Shown here one piece after another: positions 38,038 to 45,942 of a stretch of DNA of 64,000 bases (position 1 is the stretch's first letter; every line of letters starts with the position of its first letter). Made by a program: the position numbers and the translations under genes. Source of the DNA: Neisseria subflava (lineage in GTDB: Bacteria; Pseudomonadota; Gammaproteobacteria; Burkholderiales; Neisseriaceae); NCBI RefSeq assembly GCF_005221305.1, contig NZ_CP039887.1:992001-1056000 (forward strand), written 5' to 3'. Under the pieces are notes generated by a model, which saw nothing but the letters and a program-made list of their open reading frames with translations, had not been told where the DNA came from and did not search any database.

Positions 38038-40203
38038 TCACTCAATATTCACCCGTTTCAGGCGCAAGGCATTGCTCAACACGGAAACCGAGCTTGCCGC
38101 CATTGCCGCACCTGCGATGACGGGATTTAAAAAGCCAAGCGCGGCGAGCGGAATACCCAAGATATTGTAGAAGAAGGCGAAAAACAGGTTTTGCTTGATG
38201 TTTTTCAAAGTCGCCTGCGATACCAACAGGGCATCGGCGAGTTGGTTGACCGAATGCTGCATCAGCGTGGCGGAGGCGGTGTGTTCGGCAACGTCCGCAC
38301 CGCCTTTCATGGCGAAGCTGACGTTGGCGGCGGCGAGTGCGGGCGCGTCGTTGATGCCGTCGCCGACCATTGCCACGGTTTTGCCGGCGGCTTTGAGTTT
38401 CTGCACTTCGGCGGCTTTGTCGCGCGGACTCATGTTACCGAAGGCGTGTGTGATGCCCAACTGTTTGGCGACGTATTCGACCGTGCCTTGGTTGTCGCCG
38501 CTCATGATATAGACATCGATATTGTGTTTCTTCAGACGGCCTATGGCTTCGGCGGTATCGGCTTTCAACGCGTCGGCAAGTGCGAATGCGCCGATGGGTT
38601 TGCCGTTGGCGGAAACGGCGACGATACTTGCGATGCGCCAGACGTCGTCTGAAAGGTTTTCAGGCAACTTTAATTCGGTAAAATCAAGTTTGCCTGCTTT
38701 CACCAAACCTATGCCTTCGACTTCGGCGGTAATGCCTGCGCCGACAACGGTTTGCGCGTTTTGTGCGGCGGGAATCTCCAAGCCGCGCGCTTGGGCGGCG
38801 GAGACGATGGCGCGGGCGAGCGGGTGGGCGGCGTTTTGTTCGACGGCGGCGGCGATGCGGTACAAAGCGTCTTCGTCAAAGCCGTTGTCGGGCACGCAAT
38901 AGACGGCGGCAACCTGCGGCCTGCCTTCGGTCAGCGTGCCGGTTTTGTCCAACACGACGGCATCGACGTGGGCGGCTTCTTCCATCGCCGCCGCGTCTTT
39001 AAACCAAATGCCGTGTTTCACCGCTTTGCCCATGCCGACCATAATCGCGGCGGGCGTTGCCAGACCGAGCGCGCACGGGCAGGCAATCACCAAAACGGCA
39101 ACGGCGTGCATCAGCGCAATCGTCCAATCGCCTTTCATCAGCCAAGTGGCAATAAAAGTCAGAAGCGCGATGCCCACGACGGCAGGCACGAACACCGCCG
39201 CCGCCTTGTCCGCCACGCGCGCAATCGGCGCTTTGCTGCCTTGCGCTTCGGAGAGCGCGTTCATCATGTCGCCGAGCAGGGTTTGGCTGCCGAGCTGCGT
39301 AGCGCGGTACACCACGCTGCCTTCGGTCATCAGCGCACCCGCCAACACTTTGCCACCCGCCTTTTTCTCTTCGGGATTGGATTCGCCGGTGAGGTGGCTC
39401 TCGTCCGCCCAGCCGCTGCCGCTCTCGATAATGCCGTCGGCAGCGATGCGTTCGCCGTGATTGGCGCGGATAAGGTCGCCGATTTGCACTTGGTCGATGG
39501 GCAGTTGTTTCCATTCTCCGTCTCGCTGCACGTTGACTTGGGTCGGCGTGAGTTTCAGCAGCAGACCCAAGCTGTTGAGGCTGGATTTTTTGGTGCGGTG
39601 TTCCAAAAATTTGCCCAACGACACAAAACCGATCACCATCACGCCTACTTCAAAATACACGTGTGCCATGCCGTGCGCCGCGTGCGTGCTGAAAAACAGC
39701 ATATAAACGGAATACAGGTAAATCGATACCGTGCCGATGGTAACCAGCACATCCATGTTCGCCAACCCGCCCTTAATGCTTGCCCACGCGCTTTTGTAAA
39801 ACGGCACCGCCAGCCAAAGCTGCACCACGCTTGCCAGCACAAATTGCCATACAGGCGGAATCATCCAATCGTGCCGCCCGATCATCATGCCTGCCATGCC
39901 GATTAAGAACGGGATATTAATGGCCAGCAAAAGCCACAGCCTCCAGCCGATATGGTGTTCTGCTTCAGCTTGCGGCAGCGCGTCTTCCGTTTTTTCTTTT
40001 GCACCGTAACCGGTTTTCTTGATGATTTTGGCGATGTCGGCGGCGGAGGTTTGGCTGTCGTCAAACACCACCTGCGCCTCCTCGCTGGCGAAGTTCACCC
40101 CCGCCGATTCGACAAAGTCTTTTTTGTTCAACACTTTCTCAATGCGCGAAGCGCAGGCCTGACAGGTCATGCCTTCGATTTGGAAACGGACTTTTTGTTG
40201 CAT
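38038..40203 (-). CDS. copA: copper-exporting P1B-type ATPase
   Basis: A 721-residue P-type ATPase. One N-terminal heavy-metal domain carries GMTCQACAS (Cys15, Cys18). Membrane segments follow, with TGES in the actuator domain, the CPC copper motif in ACPCALGLATP, the phosphorylation site DKTGT, the HP motif AAHPLARA and GDGINDAPALA. The CPC type exports Cu+ from the cytoplasm. A perfect AGGAGG site lies 7 bases before the ATG. The upstream gene is the copper chaperone, transcribed in the same direction but separated by a DUS terminator. Confidence 0.94.
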   Translation of the reverse strand: MQQKVRFQIEGMTCQACASRIEKVLNKKDFVESAGVNFASEEAQVVFDDSQTSAADIAKIIKKTGYGAKEKTEDALPQAEAEHHIGWRLWLLLAINIPFLIGMAGMMIGRHDWMIPPVWQFVLASVVQLWLAVPFYKSAWASIKGGLANMDVLVTIGTVSIYLYSVYMLFFSTHAAHGMAHVYFEVGVMVIGFVSLGKFLEHRTKKSSLNSLGLLLKLTPTQVNVQRDGEWKQLPIDQVQIGDLIRANHGERIAADGIIESGSGWADESHLTGESNPEEKKAGGKVLAGALMTEGSVVYRATQLGSQTLLGDMMNALSEAQGSKAPIARVADKAAAVFVPAVVGIALLTFIATWLMKGDWTIALMHAVAVLVIACPCALGLATPAAIMVGMGKAVKHGIWFKDAAAMEEAAHVDAVVLDKTGTLTEGRPQVAAVYCVPDNGFDEDALYRIAAAVEQNAAHPLARAIVSAAQARGLEIPAAQNAQTVVGAGITAEVEGIGLVKAGKLDFTELKLPENLSDDVWRIASIVAVSANGKPIGAFALADALKADTAEAIGRLKKHNIDVYIMSGDNQGTVEYVAKQLGITHAFGNMSPRDKAAEVQKLKAAGKTVAMVGDGINDAPALAAANVSFAMKGGADVAEHTASATLMQHSVNQLADALLVSQATLKNIKQNLFFAFFYNILGIPLAALGFLNPVIAGAAMAASSVSVLSNALRLKRVNIE

Positions 40204-40297
40204 GGCAAAGCCTCCTATTGATTGTTTGACGCGTGTTTTTTGTGTTTATGTATTATCAAACGAAAACGACATAATGGCAAAAAGTAAGTTATCAAGA

Positions 40298-40336
40298 GAC
40301 AAAGGCCGTCTGAAGCGTTTCAGACGGCCTTTATTC
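40298..40336 (-). terminator. DUS inverted-repeat terminator between copZ and copA
   Basis: AGGCCGTCTGAA and TTTCAGACGGCCT with a 4-base loop, downstream of leftward copZ. Confidence 0.82.
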
Positions 40337-40353
40337 AAAAATACGCTTATCGG

Positions 40354-40563
40354 TTACAAAGCCACATCATAGCCGCCGTCTTCTACGGCATCAATCAGCG
40401 CGTCGGTATCTGTCTTGCTTTCATCAAAAGTAATCACTGCATTTTTGTTTTCCAAGTTGACTTCTGCTTTTTCCACGCCTTCTACGCCTTCCAAAAGACG
40501 GGTTACGCTTTTCACGCAGCCGCCGCAGGTCATGCCGTCGATATTGAGGGTAACAGTTTGCAT
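40354..40563 (-). CDS. copZ: copper chaperone / heavy-metal-associated domain protein
   Basis: A 69-residue single HMA domain. The metal site is GMTCGGCVKSV, with Cys12 and Cys15, in the beta-alpha-beta-beta-alpha-beta ferredoxin-like fold. Such proteins carry Cu+ to CopA. The pairing with copA 150 bases downstream supports a copper role, although a separate terminator suggests separately controlled transcripts. Confidence 0.9.
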   Translation of the reverse strand: MQTVTLNIDGMTCGGCVKSVTRLLEGVEGVEKAEVNLENKNAVITFDESKTDTDALIDAVEDGGYDVAL

Positions 40564-40707
40564 TTGTATTTCCTTTCATTCAAACAAATATAGTTGCCAA
40601 ATACTTTACTCCTTACACAAACAGCTTGCAAATTCTTCATTAAGGCCGTCTGAAAAATGCAGATAGGCGTACAATAACGCCCTTTGCTTCATCAAACGGA
40701 CATAATA

Positions 40708-41880
40708 ATGACTTCAACATTCAAACAATGGGTTAGCGTATGCGCTCTGGCGGTGGGGGCGTTTATTTTCAATACCACCGAATACATTCCGATTGCGCTT
40801 TTGAGCGACATCGGTCAGAGCTTTGACAAACCGGCAACGGAAGTGGGCATGATGATTACGGTGTATGCGTGGATTGTTGCGCTCCTATCGCTGCCGCTGA
40901 TGCTGATGACGAAAAACATCGAACGGCGCAAATTATTGCTGATGCTGTTTGCACTGTTTGCGCTGTTTCACGCGCTGTCGTTCTTTTCTTGGAACTTCAA
41001 CATCCTCTTGGTCAGCCGTATCGGGATTGCGCTGACACACGCGGTATTTTGGTCGATTACGGCTTCTTTGGCGGTACGGCTTGCGCCCACCGGCAAAACC
41101 AATCAGGCTCTGGGCTTGCTCAGTACGGGTACGGTTTTGGCGATGGTTTTGGGCATTCCGCTGGGGCGCGTGATCGGGCAATACTTCGGCTGGCAGCTCA
41201 GTTTCCTGCTGATCGGCGTCTGCGCTGCCGGCGTAATGCTGGTGTTGGCCAAAAATCTGCCTGCTTTACCCAGCCAAAATACCGGCTCTTTAAGCAGCCT
41301 GCCGAGTTTGTTCAAGCGCCGCAATCTGATGCTGCTTTATGCAATGACGGTGTTGATTATTACGGCACATTTCACGGCATACAGCTATATCGAGCCTTTT
41401 GTGTTGCAAGTTGGCGGATTTAAGGCTGAACAAGTCACCATCGTTTTGAGCCTGTACGGTTTGGCAGGCTTCGCCGCTTCTTATCTGTTTGGCAAATGGT
41501 TTGCCAAATCGCAACGCCTGTTTATGCTTGGCGCGGTGGCGGTCATCCTGCTCTCCGCCCTGCTGCTTCTGCCGTTTGCCTCTTTCCCTTATGCGGTGTA
41601 CGCGCTGGTGTTTATTTGGGGCGTGGCCATCGTCATCGTCAGCTTGGGCATGGTGTCGAAAGTCTTGGCATTTGCCTCGGATGCAACAGATGTGGCCAAC
41701 TCGATTTATTCAGGTTTGTACAATGTCGGCATCGGCGGCGGTGCGCTTTTGGGGCATTATGTAACCGTCTGGTTCGGCCTTTCCAATATCGGCATTGCCG
41801 GAGCCTTGCTAGCGGCGGCTGGTTTAGCCGTTTGCGGTTTGTTGTTTAAGGAACAAGACAATCTGGCGCAAAACGTTTAA
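40708..41880 (+). CDS. sotB: MFS sugar efflux transporter, SotB-like
   Basis: A 390-residue protein from ATG 40708 (an upstream GTG/TTG frame from 40684 has no site). Twelve membrane segments are predicted. The N-terminus FIFNTTEYIPIALLSDIGQSF and the AVFWSITASLAVRLAPTGKTNQALGLL segment match SotB/YdeA, which export arabinose and other sugars and belong to the DHA1 drug-proton antiporters. The true substrate in Neisseria is unknown. A single DUS lies upstream (about 40640-40652). Confidence 0.82.
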   Translation: MTSTFKQWVSVCALAVGAFIFNTTEYIPIALLSDIGQSFDKPATEVGMMITVYAWIVALLSLPLMLMTKNIERRKLLLMLFALFALFHALSFFSWNFNILLVSRIGIALTHAVFWSITASLAVRLAPTGKTNQALGLLSTGTVLAMVLGIPLGRVIGQYFGWQLSFLLIGVCAAGVMLVLAKNLPALPSQNTGSLSSLPSLFKRRNLMLLYAMTVLIITAHFTAYSYIEPFVLQVGGFKAEQVTIVLSLYGLAGFAASYLFGKWFAKSQRLFMLGAVAVILLSALLLLPFASFPYAVYALVFIWGVAIVIVSLGMVSKVLAFASDATDVANSIYSGLYNVGIGGGALLGHYVTVWFGLSNIGIAGALLAAAGLAVCGLLFKEQDNLAQNV

Positions 41881-41907
41881 ATCCATATAAATCAGGATAG
41901 TATTACT

Positions 41908-41965
41908 GATTCTGTCGTAATTTTGGCAGTTTTACCGATTCTGCCGTAATTTTGGCAGTTTTACC
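41908..41965. repeat. two tandem copies of a 29-bp unit
   Basis: Unit 1 (41908-41936) and unit 2 (41937-41965) differ at a single base (T to C, at unit position 8). Each unit contains GGCAG and CTG(T/C)C, so GGCAG from copy 1 can pair with CTGCC of copy 2. The pair lies between sotB and its terminator, and is flanked by ATCAGGATA and TGTCCTGAT, which are nearly inverted. Confidence 0.8.
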
Positions 41966-42007
41966 GATTTGTCCTGATTCTTACTAACTCACGATGGGTC
42001 TTTATTC

Positions 42008-42047
42008 CGCCGGATAAGCAGTTTTCTTGCTGCTTATCCGGTTTTCA
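42008..42047 (+). terminator. strong intrinsic terminator after sotB, 12-bp stem
   Basis: CCGGATAAGCAG (42010-42021) and CTGCTTATCCGG (42030-42041) around an 8-base loop, followed by TTTT. It is not DUS-derived. Confidence 0.92.
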
Positions 42048-42077
42048 TTTCATTTTTAAAAAATAATTTACAATTTG

Positions 42078-42106
42078 TTTACACTACATTAAATTACAAA
42101 TATACT
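42078..42106 (+). promoter_or_regulatory. promoter of the DASS carrier gene
   Basis: TTTACA (42078-42083), a 17-base spacer and TATACT (42101-42106) lie about 70 bases before the start codon. A single DUS sits in the leader at about 42117-42128. The ribosome-binding site is AGAGGA. Confidence 0.65.
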
Positions 42107-42174
42107 GTTACCTATTAGGCCGTCTGAACGTACGGCTGAAAAGAAAAACCAATCATGTTTCAGAGGAATACATC

Positions 42175-43590
42175 ATGGACTTAAACGCCAAGGATAAGAC
42201 TCAGCATCCTGAAAACGTCGAGCTTCTCAGTGCGCAGAAGCCGATTACCGACTTCAAAGGGCTGCTGACGACCATTATCTCTGCTGTTGTCTGCTTCGGC
42301 ATTTATTACATTCTTCCCTACAGTACCGATGCCAACAAAGGTATCGCGCTGTTGCTTTTCGTTGCGGCACTTTGGTTTACCGAAGCCGTACACATTACCG
42401 TTACCGCGCTGATGATCCCTATCCTTGCCGTTGTACTCGGCCTCCCGGATATGGACATCAAAAAAGCAATGGCAGGTTTCTCCGACCCGACGATTTACAT
42501 CTTCTTCGGTGGCTTTGCGCTTGCAACCGCCCTGCACATGCAGCGTCTCGACCGTAAAATCGCCGTCAGCCTGTTGCGCCTGTCCCGCGGCAATATGAAA
42601 GTTGCCGTATTGATGCTGTTTGCCGTTACCGCCTTCCTGTCTATGTGGATCAGTAACACTGCGACTGCCGCGATGATGCTGCCTTTGGCAATGGGTATGA
42701 TGAGCCACCTCGACCAAGAAAAAGAACGCAAAACCTACGTTTTCGTCCTGCTCGGTATCGCCTACTGCGCCAGTATCGGCGGTTTGGGTACCGTGGTCGG
42801 TTCTCCTCCGAACATGATTGCCGCCAAAGCGCTGAACTTGGACTTCGTCGGCTGGATGAAGCTCGGCTTGCCGATGATGCTGTTGATTCTGCCGCTGATG
42901 CTGTTTTCCATGTACGTCATCCTCAAACCTAATTTGAACGAGCGCGTGGAAGTTAAAGCCGAATCTATCCCTTGGACTTTGCACCGCGTTATCGCGCTGT
43001 TGATTTTCTTGGCCGCTGCCATCGCTTGGGTATTCAGCTCCAAAATCAAAGCCGCATTCGGTATTTCCAACCCTGATACCGTTATCGCCCTGATTGCCGC
43101 CGTTGCCGTCGTCGTATTCGGCGTGGCGCAATGGAAAGAAGTTGCCCGCAATACCGACTGGGGTGTATTGATGCTCTTCGGTGGCGGTATCAGCTTGAGC
43201 GCATTGCTGCAATCTTCCGGCGCATCTGAAGCATTGGGTCAGCAAGTTGCTTCCACGTTCTCCCATTCTCCTGCATTGCTGGTGATTTTCGTGGTTGCCA
43301 CCTTCATCATCTTCCTGACCGAGTTCACCAGTAACACGGCTTCCGCCGCCCTGCTTGTGCCTATTTTCGCCAGCATCGCCGCGCAAATGGGCCTGCCGGA
43401 ACAAGTCTTGGTATTCGTCATCGGTGTAGGCGCATCTTGTGCCTTCATGCTGCCGGTTGCCACACCACCTAACGCGATTGTGTTTGGTACAGGCTTAATC
43501 AAACAACGCGAAATGATGAATGTCGGCTTATTGCTGAACATCCTCTGCGTGGTACTGGTTGCTCTGTGGGCTTATGTTGTACTGATGTAA
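42175..43590 (+). CDS. DASS family sodium/dicarboxylate-type anion carrier
   Basis: A 471-residue membrane protein of the divalent-anion:sodium symporter family (SLC13). The two inverted repeats each carry the Ser-Asn-Thr signature, WISNTATAAMMLP (about residue 156) and FTSNTASAALLVP (about 380), and the second is followed by MLPVATPPNAIVFG. Eleven or more membrane segments are visible. Family members take up succinate, malate, citrate or sulfate with Na+. The substrate is not clear from sequence; a dicarboxylate is likeliest. It has its own near-consensus promoter and is ended by a DUS terminator. Confidence 0.88.
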   Translation: MDLNAKDKTQHPENVELLSAQKPITDFKGLLTTIISAVVCFGIYYILPYSTDANKGIALLLFVAALWFTEAVHITVTALMIPILAVVLGLPDMDIKKAMAGFSDPTIYIFFGGFALATALHMQRLDRKIAVSLLRLSRGNMKVAVLMLFAVTAFLSMWISNTATAAMMLPLAMGMMSHLDQEKERKTYVFVLLGIAYCASIGGLGTVVGSPPNMIAAKALNLDFVGWMKLGLPMMLLILPLMLFSMYVILKPNLNERVEVKAESIPWTLHRVIALLIFLAAAIAWVFSSKIKAAFGISNPDTVIALIAAVAVVVFGVAQWKEVARNTDWGVLMLFGGGISLSALLQSSGASEALGQQVASTFSHSPALLVIFVVATFIIFLTEFTSNTASAALLVPIFASIAAQMGLPEQVLVFVIGVGASCAFMLPVATPPNAIVFGTGLIKQREMMNVGLLLNILCVVLVALWAYVVLM

Positions 43591-43605
43591 ACCATCGACC
43601 CAAAC

Positions 43606-43647
43606 AACAAGGCCGTCTGAAAGAATATTTTTCAGACGGCCTTGAAG
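43606..43647 (+). terminator. DUS inverted-repeat terminator
   Basis: AAGGCCGTCTGAAA (43609-43622) and TTTCAGACGGCCTT (43630-43643) with a 7-base loop, between the DASS gene and ppiB. Confidence 0.82.
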
Positions 43648-43708
43648 TTTCTCGTTCAGACACAATTTAACGAATGATTCAAAACCGGATTCTAACGAAA
43701 GGAAACCC

Positions 43709-44218
43709 ATGATTATCCTGCACACCAACAAAGGCGACATCACAATCGAACTCGATTTCGACAAAGCCCCCGTTACTGCTAAAAACTTCGAGCAATACGT
43801 TAAAGACGGCTTCTACGACGGCGTAATCTTCCACCGCGTCATCAAAGGCTTCATGATTCAAGGCGGCGGCATGGATGAAAACATGAACGAAAAAGAAACC
43901 CGCGATCCGATTCAAAACGAAGCGTCCAACGGTTTGCCTAACGAAAAATACACCATCGCCATGGCGCGTACTTCCGATCCTCATTCTGCCAGCGCGCAAT
44001 TCTTCATCAACACCGCCGACAACGCTTTCCTGAACTTCCGTTCTAAAGAGCTGTACGGCAAAACCGTAGTCCAAGACTGGGGCTATGCCGTATTCGGTAA
44101 AGTCGTTGACGGTTTTGACGTTGTCGATGCCATCGAAGGCGTTTCTACCAAACGTCACGGCTACCACGACGACGTACCGAGCGAGCCTGTCATCATCACT
44201 AAAGCCGAAGTGGTTTAA
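43709..44218 (+). CDS. ppiB: cyclophilin-type peptidyl-prolyl isomerase
   Basis: A 169-residue cytoplasmic cyclophilin without a signal peptide. The catalytic region [16 protein letters not shown] (about residues 33-48) has the essential Arg and the Phe/Met/Gln pocket; [15 protein letters not shown] follows. PpiB isomerises prolyl bonds during folding. It has a GAAAGGAAA ribosome-binding region and a strong terminator after it. Confidence 0.94.
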   Translation: MIILHTNKGDITIELDFDKAPVTAKNFEQYVKDGFYDGVIFHRVIKGFMIQGGGMDENMNEKETRDPIQNEASNGLPNEKYTIAMARTSDPHSASAQFFINTADNAFLNFRSKELYGKTVVQDWGYAVFGKVVDGFDVVDAIEGVSTKRHGYHDDVPSEPVIITKAEVV

Positions 44219-44233
44219 CTGATTTGATTTCCC

Positions 44234-44278
44234 ATAAAAACAGCCTGTCCGAATTAAAACCAGACAGGCTGTTTTTCA
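44234..44278. terminator. strong bidirectional terminator, 14-bp stem
   Basis: AAAAACAGCCTGTC (44236-44249) and GACAGGCTGTTTTT (44263-44276), not DUS-derived, between convergent ppiB and the YbhB-like gene. Confidence 0.93.
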
Positions 44279-44294
44279 ATAATGACGCATACCG

Positions 44295-44792
44295 TCACAC
44301 ATCATAAGTACCGACCACGCATGCCGAATCCAACACATGGCCCTGTATGGCAAAATGCAACTCATTAAAGCGGAAACCGCGCGGTAAATCCAAAACGGTA
44401 TCCAGCGCGTACACAATCAGTTCATAACGATGTCGGTTGTTCGGTGGCGCCATACCGCCGTAAAAAGAAGCCTCTTCGATTTCAAATTTACCCAACGCAC
44501 TCGCCCAAGTGTTCGCGCCCTGTGTGAAATCTGTTGCAGAAATACTCTCATTTTCTGCCACTGAAGTGCGTTTCAAATCCGAAATCAACCAATGCGTCCA
44601 TACGAAGCCGGATGCTGAAATGGCATCTTTGTCTTCCAACACCACGGCAAACGATTTTGTTCCTTCTGGCGCATCTTCGATTTCAAAAGGAATCGAATAA
44701 GAAGGCATACCGCTCGGGCTGAACTGACTGCCGCGCTTGCCGTATTTGTCTTCAAATTCACCGTTGACAATAGCTTTACTGCTGACTTTCAT
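44295..44792 (-). CDS. YbhB/YbcL family protein (PEBP fold)
   Basis: A 165-residue protein from ATG 44792, which has GGGAG upstream; the longer frame from 44933 includes a DUS and intergenic sequence. It shows the phosphatidylethanolamine-binding-protein fold: PSYSIPFEIEDAPEGTKSFAVVLEDKDA, then WTHWLISDL and YGGMAPPNNRHRYELIVYAL, with the conserved ligand-pocket residues. These are called Raf-kinase-inhibitor-like in eukaryotes; the bacterial function is unknown. No signal peptide, so cytoplasmic. Confidence 0.88.
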   Translation of the reverse strand: MKVSSKAIVNGEFEDKYGKRGSQFSPSGMPSYSIPFEIEDAPEGTKSFAVVLEDKDAISASGFVWTHWLISDLKRTSVAENESISATDFTQGANTWASALGKFEIEEASFYGGMAPPNNRHRYELIVYALDTVLDLPRGFRFNELHFAIQGHVLDSACVVGTYDV

Positions 44793-44833
44793 CTTATATC
44801 TCCCAATAGTAGGTTGGTTCATTCTAACAAACA

Positions 44834-44898
44834 CCAAGGCCGTCTGAAAGATACTGCCGTTTTCACTTTCCCGATGCCGCATTTTCAGACGGCCTCCA
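44834..44898 (-). terminator. DUS inverted pair with long loop
   Basis: AGGCCGTCTGAAA (44837-44849) and TTTCAGACGGCCT (44883-44895) are separated by 33 bases in the divergent region between the YbhB-like gene and the metallopeptidase. Because both genes point away, it is not a terminator for either; it may only serve uptake. Confidence 0.5.
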
Positions 44899-44978
44899 GC
44901 AATATTCGCAATTCGATCAAACACATTTGACATTCCATAGTATAATCCGCCGCATGAAAACTATACAGGATACGCATT

Positions 44979-45821
44979 ATGGATTGGAAAGGTCGTGAAC
45001 AAAGCCAAAACGTCGAAGATCGCCGTGGAAGCCGTGGCGGCGGCGGTGGCGGCAAAACGCCGGGCATACTAGGCATTATCGTGGTTTTGGTCGGTGCATA
45101 TTACGGCGTGGATTTGAGCGGTTTGGTTGGCGGCTCATCTTCGATGGGCATTCCTACCCAGCAAGCTTCCCGACTCGACAGCCAACAAGAAGCCGAATTG
45201 AACGAGCTGTCCCGTGTCGTCCTTGCCGATACGGAAAAAGCATGGGGCAAATACTTTCAACAACACGGTCAAAGCTATAGACCGACGACCATGGTGTTGT
45301 ATGAAGGCGGTACATCCACCGCCTGCGGTACGGGCCAATCTGCCATGGGTCCATTTTACTGCCCGGGCGACCAAAAAGTTTATTTGGATTTGAGTTTCTA
45401 CGAAGACATGCGCACCAAGCTCGAATCCGCTAGCGATGCCGCGTTTGCATACGTTATTGCCCATGAAGTCGGCCATCACGTTCAAAACCTGCTCGGCATT
45501 CTGCCTAAAGTCCACAAAATGCAACAACAAGTCGGCAAGAAAGAGGCCAATGCCCTTTCCGTCAAACTCGAATTGCAGGCCGACTGTTTCGCCGGTATTT
45601 GGGGACACTACGCCGTCAACAACAATATCTTCAAAGCCGAAGACATTAAAAAAGCGATGCTTGCCGCCGAATCCGTCGGCGACGACCGCTTGCAGAAACA
45701 AGCTCAGGGCTATGTCGTTCCCGACAGCTTTACCCATGGCTCGTCTGAAGAACGCATGACTTGGCTCAAGCGTGGTTTGGAAAGCGGCGACATCAACCAG
45801 TGCAACACTTTCAACAATTGA
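44979..45821 (+). CDS. neutral zinc metallopeptidase, YpfJ family
   Basis: A 280-residue protein with a cytoplasmic N-terminus containing a poly-glycine stretch (RGSRGGGGGGK), one membrane anchor (about residues 31-48), and a periplasmic catalytic domain with the zinc motif HEVGHHVQ (about residue 162). Four Cys suggest disulfides. The SAMGPFYCPGDQKVYLDLSFY and LELQADCFAGIWGHYA segments are typical of YpfJ. The family resembles bacterial M48-like or neutral peptidases; the substrate is unknown. It has its own promoter region (AT-rich, with TATAAT-like TATAGT) and DUS terminator. Confidence 0.9.
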   Translation: MDWKGREQSQNVEDRRGSRGGGGGGKTPGILGIIVVLVGAYYGVDLSGLVGGSSSMGIPTQQASRLDSQQEAELNELSRVVLADTEKAWGKYFQQHGQSYRPTTMVLYEGGTSTACGTGQSAMGPFYCPGDQKVYLDLSFYEDMRTKLESASDAAFAYVIAHEVGHHVQNLLGILPKVHKMQQQVGKKEANALSVKLELQADCFAGIWGHYAVNNNIFKAEDIKKAMLAAESVGDDRLQKQAQGYVVPDSFTHGSSEERMTWLKRGLESGDINQCNTFNN

Positions 45822-45854
45822 TTCGACCAAGCAACACTGTTCTTTGATGTAACG

Positions 45855-45893
45855 ACAAAAGGCCGTCTGAATGCTTCAGGCGGCCTTTTAGCC
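45855..45893 (+). terminator. DUS-type hairpin terminator, one wobble arm
   Basis: AAAAGGCCGTCTGAA and TTCAGGCGGCCTTTT pair with one G-T (G-U in RNA) position, so one arm is no longer a perfect DUS. T residues follow. Confidence 0.85.
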
Positions 45894-45942
45894 GTGTTAA
45901 AATAAGCCCCATTATTTCCCCTTAAATTTAAAGGAAATCCAC

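Noticed and set aside
38752..39906. 384-residue antisense frame over copA
   Set aside because: It is a shadow of the P-type ATPase gene, with His/Arg-rich composition and no recognisable domain.
41889..41985. Correia-type repeat element
   Set aside because: The ATCAGGATA segment recalls part of Correia repeats, but the terminal TATAGTGGATTAA motifs and the core are absent.
42181..43404. 407-residue antisense frame over the DASS carrier gene
   Set aside because: Its sequence is rich in His, Gln and Arg, as expected from the reverse of a membrane-protein gene; it is a shadow.
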